Assembly (NCBI GenBank): GCA_934256705.1 | Contig: CAKQPF010000001.1 | Coordinates: 62,001-126,000 of the forward strand | DNA: 64,000 nucleotides | Reading direction: 5' to 3' | Origin: an uncultured Prevotella sp. | Lineage (GTDB): Bacteria > Bacteroidota > Bacteroidia > Bacteroidales > Bacteroidaceae | Shown here: piece after piece, positions 1 to 6,867 of the stretch | Numbering within the stretch: the stretch's first letter is position 1 | Layout: the number at the start of each line of letters is the position of its first letter | Notes under the pieces: generated by a model | Database searches by the model: none | Told to the model about the DNA's origin: nothing | Seen by the model: only the letters and a program-made list of their open reading frames with translations | Translations under genes and position numbers: made by a program

Positions 1-657
1 TATATCGGTGTACTCATCGACGATCTCGTCACAAAGGGCGTAGATGAACCGTATCGTATGTTTACCTCCAGAGCGGAATACCGCATCCTGCTCCGACAGG
101 ACGATGCCGATGCCCGTCTCACCGAGCGTTCCCACGCTGTAGGTCTCGCCTCCACCGACCGTCTCAACTGGTGGATGGAGAAAAAGAAGCACATAGAGGA
201 CATCATACGCTACTGCGACATCACAAACGTCAAACCGAAGGAAGTGAACGCTGTGCTCGATTCCATCGGCACTACCCCACTCCAATGCGGATGCAAGCTC
301 CGCGAACTCATCGCCCGACCGGGTGTCTCAATCCATCAGATTGCGGAAGCATTGCCGGGACTGCACGCCCTCCTCGACGCTCCAGCCAACCGTCATCAGG
401 AAATCGCGGAGACAGCGGAGATTCAGGTGAAGTATCAGGGATACATCGAGCGCGAGAAGCAAGCAGCAGAAAAGATGCACCGACTGGAGAACATCCGCAT
501 ACAAGGTCACTTCAAATACGATGAACTCAACGGTCTCTCCACCGAAGCAAGGCAGAAACTCACCGTCATAAATCCCGAGACTCTCGCCCAAGCATCCCGA
601 ATCCCAGGCGTATCTCCAAGCGACATCAACGTCCTCCTCGTCCTGATGAAAAGATGA
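1..657 (+). CDS. mnmG: tRNA uridine-5-carboxymethylaminomethyl modification enzyme MnmG, C-terminal part
   Basis: The reading frame is open from base 1 and lacks its N-terminal FAD-binding part. About 218 residues remain. They start with YIGVLIDDL and the highly conserved PYRMFTSRAEYR segment of MnmG/GidA, followed by the helical C-terminal domain that binds MnmE and tRNA. With MnmE, MnmG installs the carboxymethylaminomethyl group on wobble uridine 34 of several tRNAs, using FAD, NADH and a folate one-carbon unit. The frame ends at TGA just before an ATTCATAATGCATA repeat array. In many bacteria this gene lies close to the replication origin, which fits the parS sites just downstream. Family assignment is secure; only the 3' part can be judged. 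Confidence 0.96.
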   Translation, partial: YIGVLIDDLVTKGVDEPYRMFTSRAEYRILLRQDDADARLTERSHAVGLASTDRLNWWMEKKKHIEDIIRYCDITNVKPKEVNAVLDSIGTTPLQCGCKLRELIARPGVSIHQIAEALPGLHALLDAPANRHQEIAETAEIQVKYQGYIEREKQAAEKMHRLENIRIQGHFKYDELNGLSTEARQKLTVINPETLAQASRIPGVSPSDINVLLVLMKR

Positions 658-659
658 TG

Positions 660-764
660 GCAATTCATAATGCATAATTCATAATGCATAATTCATAATG
701 CCAAAAGAGTATCTCCAGCGAAAATAATTAAGAATTATGAATTATGCATTATGAATTATGAATT
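660..764. repeat. ATTCATAATGCATA repeat array
   Basis: Short tandem units of ATTCATAATGCATA follow mnmG. After a short spacer comes the inverted version (ATTATGAATTATGCATT), so the stretch can fold on itself. The same array occurs at six other places in the window. Confidence 0.85.
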
Positions 765-773
765 GAAACCGTC

Positions 774-789
774 TGTTCCACGTGAAACA
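774..789 (+). other. parS: parS-like ParB binding site 1
   Basis: TGTTCCACGTGAAACA matches the bacterial parS consensus TGTTNCACGTGAAACA at every position. It lies 24 bases before the apt start. ParB/Spo0J binds parS near the origin to organise and segregate the chromosome. No parB gene is in the window, so binding is inferred from the motif. Confidence 0.8.
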
Positions 790-812
790 ATATCAACAAA
801 AACCATATCAAC

Positions 813-1346
813 ATGAATAACCCAATCCTAAAGAAGCATCTGAGAGTAGTTCCAGACTTCCCGATTCCAGGAATCCAATTCCAGGACATCGCCACCCTAT
901 TCGACAATCCTGAGTGCCTCCACATCATGCGCGATGAGATGGTGGAGCTCTACAAAGGCAAAGGCATCACAAAGGTGGTAGGCCTCGAAAGCCGCGGATT
1001 CCTGCTCGGCCCTATCATTGCCAGCGAGCTCAATACTGGTTTCGTAATGGCACGCAAGCCAGGCAAACTGCCAGGCGAAGTGATAGAATACGAATACAAG
1101 AAGGAATACGGCACCGATAAAATCGCCATGCTCAAGGATGCCATCAGCCCAGACGATGTCGTGCTCATCCACGACGACCTCCTTGCCACCGGTGGCAGCA
1201 TGCTCGCGGCCTACAATCTCGTGAAATCGTTCAATCCGAAGAAAATCTATATCAGTTGCATCATCGAACTGACCATCGAGGGTCTCAACGGTCGTGAGGT
1301 GCTCAAGCAGACCGGCTCTGAGGTCACCTCCCTCCTTGTAGTATAA
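813..1346 (+). CDS. apt: adenine phosphoribosyltransferase
   Basis: A 177-residue protein of normal family length. It converts adenine and PRPP to AMP and pyrophosphate (purine salvage, cytosol). The N-terminus carries the Apt-typical VPDFPIPGIQFQDI stretch. The PRPP-binding loop is VLIHDDLLATGGSM near residues 118-131, preceded by the GLESRGF adenine-side segment. The gene stands alone between two parS sites. The ATG at 813 follows an A-rich leader and no other in-frame start fits the family N-terminus. An AGCATAG repeat cluster follows at its 3' end. Confidence 0.96.
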   Translation: MNNPILKKHLRVVPDFPIPGIQFQDIATLFDNPECLHIMRDEMVELYKGKGITKVVGLESRGFLLGPIIASELNTGFVMARKPGKLPGEVIEYEYKKEYGTDKIAMLKDAISPDDVVLIHDDLLATGGSMLAAYNLVKSFNPKKIYISCIIELTIEGLNGREVLKQTGSEVTSLLVV

Positions 1347-1407
1347 TCGAGCCAAGCGGTGTTTTCCTCCACGAAAGCACCGTTTCTTCGTATTAAAACG
1401 CCCCCAT

Positions 1408-1497
1408 TCCAATAGCATAGGTATTGCAATGTAAAAGCATAGTTATTGCAACGTAAAAGCATAGCTATTACCTCGCAATATCTATGCTATTGCACAC
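1408..1497. repeat. AGCATAGNTATTGC palindromic cluster
   Basis: Three direct copies of AGCATAGNTATT spaced by about 25 bases are followed by an inverted copy (AATATCTATGCTATTGC), so the ends can pair. The family recurs after thiD and after the lipoprotein at 41014. Confidence 0.8.
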
Positions 1498-1576
1498 AGC
1501 CCCCAAAATGCCCATTCCAAGGCATCCATCCAGCCGCCACCGCGTCCGCCCGCCAATAAAAAGGATAGCCACTGTG

Positions 1577-1596
1577 TCCGCCGCGTTACCGGCGGA
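1577..1596 (+). repeat. covarying hairpin, copy 1 (CCGCC stem)
   Basis: TCCGCC, loop GCGTTACC, GGCGGA: a perfect 6-bp stem preceded by GCCACTGTG. Unlike most copies it is nearly 190 bases from the next start codon. Confidence 0.85.
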
Positions 1597-1769
1597 TGTA
1601 AGCAGGCCCAGGCAAGGAAACGCAAGCAAGGCATCCCGGCGGCGTCAGCCATTCTTCATTCTTCATTCTTCATTTACATTCACCCCGATTCCATCGCAAT
1701 GTTTCGCACTTAAAGCATTACTTTAACGCCAATCATAATTCGCTGATTTTGAATAAATAAAGATAAAAT

Positions 1770-1785
1770 TGTTTCACGTGGAACA
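1770..1785 (-). other. parS: parS-like ParB binding site 2
   Basis: TGTTTCACGTGGAACA is the exact reverse complement of site 1, so it also matches the parS consensus fully. Its last base is the first base of the uvrC start codon, so bound ParB could interfere with uvrC expression (inference). Confidence 0.8.
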
Positions 1786-3782
1786 TGAACAGACCGCAAG
1801 AAGATAACAAAGCACGCATAGAGCGACTCAAGCAGATAGTACTCGCCATGCCAGAGAAGCCTGGATCGTACCAATACTACGATGTGGACGGAGTAATCAT
1901 ATACGTAGGAAAGGCGAAAAACCTCAAGAAAAGGGTCTCTTCCTACTTCCACAAAGAGGTGGATAGATTCAAGACAAAAGTGCTCGTTTCGAAGATTCAA
2001 GACATCACATATACCGTAGTAAATACAGAAGAGGACGCCCTACTCCTGGAGAACGCACTCATCAAAAAATACAACCCAAAATACAACATCCTACTAAAGG
2101 ACGGAAAGACATACCCAAGCATCGTAATAACAAACGAGCTATTCCCCAGAATATTCCAGACAAGGCGAATAAATAAGGTCACCGGCTCCTATTACGGCCC
2201 ATATTCTCACCTCGCCTCCATGTACACCATCCTCGACCTTATACGCAAACTCTACCACCCGCGCACCTGCAATCTTCCGCTAAACCGCGACAATATAGCA
2301 AGCGGGAAATACAAGCCGTGCCTGAAATACCATCTCGGCAACTGCGGAGCACCATGTGCCGGAAAGCAAAGCTACGACGATTATATGGAGAATATCCGTT
2401 CGGCACGCGAGATATTGCGCGGCAACACGCGCCATCTCTCCGCCATCATCTACGACGAGATGCTGAAAAAGGCGGAGGAACTGAAGTTTGAGGAAGCCGA
2501 AGAACTGAAGCAGAAATACCTCCTTATCGAGCAATTCTGCGCCAAGAGCGAGGTGGTCAGCTTCACCATCGATGACGTCGATGTCTTCACTATCGACGAC
2601 GATGATAACCGCGCCAATGCGTACATCAATTATATGCACGTGAAGAATGGCGCAATAAACCAGAGCTTCACCTACGAATACAAGCGAAAACTGCAGGAAT
2701 CGGACGCCGAACTGCTCCTTCAGGTGGTCCTGGAAATACGCGAGCGTTTCCATTCCACCGCCAAGGAAATAATCGTGCCATTCGAGATGGAATGGACGGT
2801 GCCCGATGCTTCGTTTTTCGTGCCACAGAGAGGCGATAAGAAGCATCTGCTGGAATTATCCATCATAAACTGCAAACAGTACCGCATCGACCGCCTGAAG
2901 CAGTCGGACAAGCTCAATCCGGAGCAGAAATCCGTCCGTCTGATGAAGGAATTGCAGGAGAAACTCGGTCTGCCGAAATTGCCTTACCACATCGAAGCCT
3001 TCGACAACTCCAACATATCCGGCACCGATGCCGTGGCAGGCTGCGTGGTCTTCAAGGGCATGAAACCGTCGAAAAAGGACTATCGCACGTACAATATCAA
3101 GACCGTAGTGGGACCGGACGATTACGCCAGCATGCAGGAGGTTGTCTATCGCCGATATAGCAGACTCATGCAAGAGGCAAAAGAAGCCGAAAAAGCAACC
3201 ACAGAAGCCACCTCAGAGGAAAATATGACAAGCACCCAAATGGAGCAAAACGTAACCAAAGAAAGCTCCCCCAAGGGGGAGTTGAGGGGGGCTTCCTTCC
3301 CCGACCTCATAGTCTGCGACGGAGGCATAGGTCAGATGAACTGCGTGCGCAAGGTGATAGAGGAAGACCTAGGTCTCTCCATCCCTATCGCAGGTCTTGC
3401 CAAGGACGACAAGCACCGCACCAACGAACTGCTTTTTATCCCACTCCAGGACCCGAACAACCCGCTGATGGACCGTCATCCCGTCACGATACAGATAAAG
3501 CCCACATCGGAGCTTTTTCACGTCCTTACGCAGTTGCAGGATGAGGTACACCGCTTCGCCATCTCCTTCCATCGCAATAAGCGCTCCAAGCACGCCCTTC
3601 ACTCCGAACTGGACGACATCAAAGGCATTGGTCCGAAGACAAAGGATGCCCTCCTCAAGCATTTCAAGAGCGTCAGACGCATCAAAGAGGCTACAGTGGA
3701 GGAACTGTCCAGCGCGGTGGGAGAAAGTAAGGGAGGGGTCGTTTTCCGGCATTTCCAGGAAAAAATGAAGAATGAAGAATAG
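1785..3782 (+). CDS. uvrC: excinuclease ABC subunit C
   Basis: A 665-residue UvrC, the nuclease that makes both incisions in nucleotide excision repair. It has an N-terminal GIY-YIG domain (PGSYQYYDVDG, YVGKAKNLKKRV, residues 25-55), a UvrB-binding UVR helix pair (about 225-250), the RNase H-like C-terminal nuclease (EAFDNSNISG and CDGGIGQM) and a helix-hairpin-helix (DDIKGIGPKTKDALL). About 40 extra low-complexity residues interrupt the nuclease domain between the RRYSRL and FPDLIVCDGG segments; their DNA includes a copy of a dispersed CCCCC/GGGGG element in frame. The last residues (MKNEE) come from an ATGAAGAATGAAGAAT repeat at the stop. The start overlaps parS site 2. Confidence 0.96.
   Translation: MNRPQEDNKARIERLKQIVLAMPEKPGSYQYYDVDGVIIYVGKAKNLKKRVSSYFHKEVDRFKTKVLVSKIQDITYTVVNTEEDALLLENALIKKYNPKYNILLKDGKTYPSIVITNELFPRIFQTRRINKVTGSYYGPYSHLASMYTILDLIRKLYHPRTCNLPLNRDNIASGKYKPCLKYHLGNCGAPCAGKQSYDDYMENIRSAREILRGNTRHLSAIIYDEMLKKAEELKFEEAEELKQKYLLIEQFCAKSEVVSFTIDDVDVFTIDDDDNRANAYINYMHVKNGAINQSFTYEYKRKLQESDAELLLQVVLEIRERFHSTAKEIIVPFEMEWTVPDASFFVPQRGDKKHLLELSIINCKQYRIDRLKQSDKLNPEQKSVRLMKELQEKLGLPKLPYHIEAFDNSNISGTDAVAGCVVFKGMKPSKKDYRTYNIKTVVGPDDYASMQEVVYRRYSRLMQEAKEAEKATTEATSEENMTSTQMEQNVTKESSPKGELRGASFPDLIVCDGGIGQMNCVRKVIEEDLGLSIPIAGLAKDDKHRTNELLFIPLQDPNNPLMDRHPVTIQIKPTSELFHVLTQLQDEVHRFAISFHRNKRSKHALHSELDDIKGIGPKTKDALLKHFKSVRRIKEATVEELSSAVGESKGGVVFRHFQEKMKNEE
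3255..3300. repeat. CCCCC/GGGGG palindrome inside uvrC
   Basis: ACCAAAGAAAGC followed by CCCCCAAGGGGG and GAGGGGGGCTTCC. The same ACCAAAGAAAGC-plus-palindrome layout is intergenic at 25539. Here it is translated in frame as KESSPKGELRGASF. Confidence 0.75.
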
Positions 3783-3825
3783 TCTAAATGAAGAATGAAG
3801 AATGGGAGTTACGTTTTTCTTGCTT

Positions 3826-3985
3826 TAGTGAAAAGTGAAAAGTGAAGAGTGAAAAGTGAAAAATCGCGCTGACGCGGTTGCGGTTTCTTGCTCTTCACTC
3901 TTCACATCTGCCACTCCCGTAGTTCCAAATCCCGTTAGGCGATTTTTCACTTTTCACTCTTCACTTTTCACTTTTCACTCTTCAT
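3826..3985. repeat. GTGAAAAGTGA inverted repeat with CGCG core
   Basis: The left arm is repeated GTGAAAAGTGAAGA ending in AAAATCGCGCTGACGCGG; the right arm is GCGATTTTTCAC followed by TTTTCACTCTTCAC units. The arms can pair to a long imperfect hairpin. It fills most of the uvrC-dtd gap. A half-copy of the covarying hairpin (CCGGCTGATAT) follows, before dtd. Confidence 0.85.
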
Positions 3986-4038
3986 CCACCCCGGCTGATA
4001 TATAAAAAAGAAAAAGAACAACAATAACAACATAAGAA

Positions 4039-4491
4039 ATGCGCATAGTAATACAAAGAGTAAAGCACGCTTCAGTGACCATAGACGGCACTGTAAAGTC
4101 AAAGATCGGACAGGGAATGCTTATCCTTGTGGGTATAGAAAATGCAGACACGCAGGAGGACGTGGAATGGCTCGTCGGCAAGACAGCCAAGATGCGTATC
4201 TTCGACGATGAAAACGGCGTCATGAACCTCGCCTTGGGCGACATAAATGGCGAAGCATTGGTAGTGTCACAGTTTACGCTGTTCGCCTCATGCAAGAAGG
4301 GTAACAGACCTTCCTGGTTTCGTGCCGCCACGCACGACATCAGCATCCCGCTCTATGAGGCTTTCTGCCGGCAGTTGAGCACCGCCATAGGCAAGGAGGT
4401 AGGCACGGGCGAGTTCGGCGCCGACATGAAGGTAGAACTGCTCAATGACGGCCCCGTGACCATCATCATCGACTCCAAGAATAGGGAGTGA
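4039..4491 (+). CDS. dtd: D-aminoacyl-tRNA deacylase
   Basis: A 150-residue protein, full length for Dtd. It hydrolyses D-amino acids (and glycine from mischarged tRNA-Ala) off tRNA in the cytosol, as translation proofreading. Visible signatures are the N-terminal MRIVIQRVKHASV, the SQFTLFAS active-site stretch near residues 77-84, and NDGPVTI close to the C-terminus, the cross-subunit GP motif. The start at 4039 gives the canonical N-terminus. A GT-rich then CA-rich repeat region follows. Confidence 0.97.
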   Translation: MRIVIQRVKHASVTIDGTVKSKIGQGMLILVGIENADTQEDVEWLVGKTAKMRIFDDENGVMNLALGDINGEALVVSQFTLFASCKKGNRPSWFRAATHDISIPLYEAFCRQLSTAIGKEVGTGEFGADMKVELLNDGPVTIIIDSKNRE

Positions 4492-4494
4492 CGT

Positions 4495-4620
4495 TTGTTG
4501 TTTGGTTGTCTGGTTGTTTTGTTGTCTGGTTGTTTTGTTGTTTGGTTGAATGTTTTGTTTCATTGTTACAACTGCAAACAACAAGACCACAAAACAACTA
4601 AACAACAAAACCACATATTC
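4495..4620. repeat. TTGTTTGGTTG / CAACAAAAC inverted repeat region
   Basis: GTTGT-rich units are followed after a short loop by CAACAAAACAAC units, so the two halves can form a long imperfect hairpin between dtd and deoC. CAA-rich DNA of the same kind precedes mutS, leuS and HU. Confidence 0.7.
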
Positions 4621-4674
4621 CATAAAAAAACAAAAAAAGGGAGGGAAAAGGGCAAGTAATTGGAAATAGTTTAT

Positions 4675-4682
4675 TACTTTTG
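4675..4682 (+). promoter_or_regulatory. candidate deoC promoter, -7 box
   Basis: TACTTTTG fits the Bacteroidetes -7 consensus TAnnTTTG and lies 34 bases before the deoC start. No clear TTTG -33 box was found at the usual distance. Confidence 0.55.
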
Positions 4683-4716
4683 CAAAATAGCATTATAAAA
4701 TAACAAATTAAATACT

Positions 4717-5616
4717 ATGGAAGTAAAAGAACTGAGTAAATACGAACAAGCATTGTCAAAGTACAATGTAGAGCTCGACGACGCTGCTGTAAAGGCTGCC
4801 GTGCGCGACATCATCGCAAATAAAGTAGCAGAAAACGACACCCTCGAAGTAAAGAAATTCCTCTTTGGCAGCATCGAACTGACCACCCTCAAGACCGAGG
4901 ACAGCGATACTTCAGTGATGGCTTTCACAGAGCGCGTAAACGCATTCGACAATGAATATCCTGATATGCCTCACGTGGCTACTATCTGCGTCTATCCTTG
5001 CTTCGCCGAGATAGTAAAGGACACCCTTGAGGTGGAGGGCGTAGAGATAGCTTGCGTATCCGGCTCATTCCCAAGTTCGCAAGCTCGCATCGAAGTAAAG
5101 GTGGCAGAGACATCCCTCGCCGTGAAGGATGGCGCTACTGAAATCGACATCGTAATGCCTGTGGGCAAGTTCCTCAGCGGCGATTACGAAGGCATGTGCG
5201 AGGACATCAGCGAACTGAAGAATGCCTGCGGCAAGGACGTTGCCATGAAGGTAATCCTCGAGACGGGCGACATCAAGACTGCAAGCAATATCAAGAAGGC
5301 TTCTATCCTCTCTATGTACGCTGGTGCAGACTATATCAAGACTTCCACTGGTAAGGAGAAGATCAGCGCCACTCCAGAGGCTGCTTACGTGATGTGTCAG
5401 GCTATCAAGGAATACTATGACGAGACAGGCATTCAGATAGGTTTCAAGCCTGCTGGCGGCATCAATACTGTCATGGACGCCATCACTTATTACACCATCG
5501 TAAAGGAGGTGCTGGGCGAGAAATGGCTCACCAATAAGTGGTTCCGCCTCGGCACTTCACGCCTCGCTAATCTCCTGCTCTCTGAGATACAGGGAGAGGA
5601 AGTGAAGTTCTTCTAA
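4717..5616 (+). CDS. deoC: deoxyribose-phosphate aldolase
   Basis: A 299-residue class I aldolase, somewhat longer than the 250-260 residue enterobacterial enzyme because of an N-terminal extension. It cleaves 2-deoxyribose-5-phosphate to glyceraldehyde-3-phosphate and acetaldehyde in deoxynucleoside catabolism. Landmarks are ATICVYPCF (strand 1), EIDIVMPVG, and the Schiff-base lysine in ADYIKTSTGK near residue 209, followed by GFKPAGGI carrying the second lysine. It has its own candidate promoter and stands alone. A GTGAAAAGTGA repeat separates it from the convergent prenyl synthase gene. Confidence 0.96.
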   Translation: MEVKELSKYEQALSKYNVELDDAAVKAAVRDIIANKVAENDTLEVKKFLFGSIELTTLKTEDSDTSVMAFTERVNAFDNEYPDMPHVATICVYPCFAEIVKDTLEVEGVEIACVSGSFPSSQARIEVKVAETSLAVKDGATEIDIVMPVGKFLSGDYEGMCEDISELKNACGKDVAMKVILETGDIKTASNIKKASILSMYAGADYIKTSTGKEKISATPEAAYVMCQAIKEYYDETGIQIGFKPAGGINTVMDAITYYTIVKEVLGEKWLTNKWFRLGTSRLANLLLSEIQGEEVKFF

Positions 5617-5623
5617 TGCCCAA

Positions 5624-5750
5624 AGTGAAGAGTGAAAAGTGAAAAGTGAAGAGTGAAAAATCGCCTGCCGGATATTGCAACTCAAACAAATATCCTATTG
5701 CGTCAGCGCGATTTTTCACTCTTCACTTTTCACTCTTCACTTTTCACTTT
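5624..5750. repeat. GTGAAAAGTGA inverted repeat with CGCG core
   Basis: The left arm AAGTGAAGAGTGAAAAGTGA... ends in AAAATCGCCTG; the right arm is GCGTCAGCGCGATTTTTCAC then TCTTCACTTTTCAC units. It lies between two convergent genes, where a bidirectional terminator would be expected (inference). Confidence 0.85.
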
Positions 5751-5755
5751 AGATA

Positions 5756-6733
5756 CTAAAGTTTTCTCCCAATCACATAATCAACATAAGCCCCGAGGGC
5801 ATCAGCGATGGAGGCATCCTCCACCCTATTTCTGACGAAAGACATACACTCCTCGCTCATGCGTTCCATGACGCTTTGAGCATACTCTATACCGCCGTTC
5901 TCTTTTGTGAAAGCCACGAGTCGGGCTATCTCTTCCTTGGTGACACTGTGAGCCTTCACTTTATGCGCTATGGCAAGCATTTCAGCATTGCCGGAAGTCA
6001 GCACGCAGTGGATGACAGGAAGAGTGAGTTTACCCTCAGCCATGTCGTTTCCAGTAGGTTTTCCTATCTCCTGAGAGTCGTAATAATCAAAGATATCATC
6101 ACGTATCTGGAAGATGATTCCGAGGGTTTGACCAAACAAAGACGCGGCTTTCACATCCTCTTCTGACGCTCCCGAACTCATGGCTCCCATAGCACAGCAC
6201 GCCTCAAAGAGCGCTGCCGTCTTCTGCTTTATCACGTCGTAATAAGTCTCCTCGGAGATGTTCTCACCACCATTGCTGGTGAGCTGCAGTATCTCGCCGT
6301 TTGCCAATGTCTGACCGAGACGTGCGAGGTAACTGACGATGCGGTTATTACCCGTCTGCGACACATTGAGAAGGGCGGTGGAGAGGATATAATCACCCAC
6401 GAGGACTGCCACTTTATTATCGTAGAGCGCATTGACAGACTGCTGTCCGCGACGCTCTCCCGACTCATCCACTACGTCATCGTGCACGAGACTGGCAGTA
6501 TGCAGCAACTCAAGTCCTACTGCCGAATGCTGTGTGGAGGCATTCACCTCACCAAAGCATTTTGCCATCAGCAGGATAAGCATCGGACGCATACGCTTTC
6601 CAGCACGCTGGCGAATATGATTGAGCACGGTCTCAAGCATTCCGTCGGTATGCGAAAGCGAGTCATTGAAGAGGGAAATGAAGTCCCCCAACTCCGTTTC
6701 TATTGGTTTTCTGATATGTGATAGATAATCCAT
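5756..6733 (-). CDS. polyprenyl (octaprenyl-type) diphosphate synthase
   Basis: A 325-residue trans-prenyltransferase of the IspB/HepT type, which condenses isopentenyl diphosphate onto an allylic primer to make the side chain of menaquinone. Both aspartate-rich motifs are present: HDDVVDESGERRG (first DDxxD, about residues 83-95) and QIRDDIFDYY (second, about 213-222). KRMRPML near residue 50 binds isopentenyl diphosphate. Product length cannot be read reliably from the sequence, so no exact symbol is given. It is transcribed divergently from polA and has a TAATTTTG -7 box upstream. Confidence 0.93.
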   Translation of the reverse strand: MDYLSHIRKPIETELGDFISLFNDSLSHTDGMLETVLNHIRQRAGKRMRPMLILLMAKCFGEVNASTQHSAVGLELLHTASLVHDDVVDESGERRGQQSVNALYDNKVAVLVGDYILSTALLNVSQTGNNRIVSYLARLGQTLANGEILQLTSNGGENISEETYYDVIKQKTAALFEACCAMGAMSSGASEEDVKAASLFGQTLGIIFQIRDDIFDYYDSQEIGKPTGNDMAEGKLTLPVIHCVLTSGNAEMLAIAHKVKAHSVTKEEIARLVAFTKENGGIEYAQSVMERMSEECMSFVRNRVEDASIADALGAYVDYVIGRKL

Positions 6734-6762
6734 TACTATACTTATATTTGCATTTTTCGTTG

Positions 6763-6770
6763 CAAAATTA
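6763..6770 (-). promoter_or_regulatory. candidate -7 box for the prenyl synthase gene
   Basis: Read on the minus strand, TAATTTTG matches TAnnTTTG and lies 30 bases before the start codon at 6733. Confidence 0.5.
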
Positions 6771-6824
6771 AGAAAAAATTTTCGGTTTCACATGAAGATA
6801 GTCGATAATTTAATATTTAATTTG

Positions 6825-6832
6825 TATATTTG
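6825..6832 (+). promoter_or_regulatory. candidate polA promoter, -7 box
   Basis: TATATTTG followed by C matches the TAnnTTTG box and lies 35 bases before the polA ATG, in the divergent gap shared with the prenyl synthase gene. Confidence 0.55.
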
Positions 6833-6867
6833 CACCTACATATCATAAAATCAAATCACAACGACTA

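Larger units (their letters stand above)
1347..1769. other. intergenic region with several repeat families
   Basis: This 423-base gap between apt and uvrC holds no convincing gene. In order it contains an AGCATAGNTATTGC cluster (about 1408-1497), a C-rich stretch, a covarying hairpin (1577-1596), a short TTCATTCTTCATT array (about 1660-1677) and AT-rich sequence before parS site 2. An 80-codon frame across it reads through the repeats and has no family look. Confidence 0.7.

Noticed and set aside
1484..1726. 80-codon frame between apt and uvrC
   Set aside because: It reads through three different repeat families and has no recognisable protein features.
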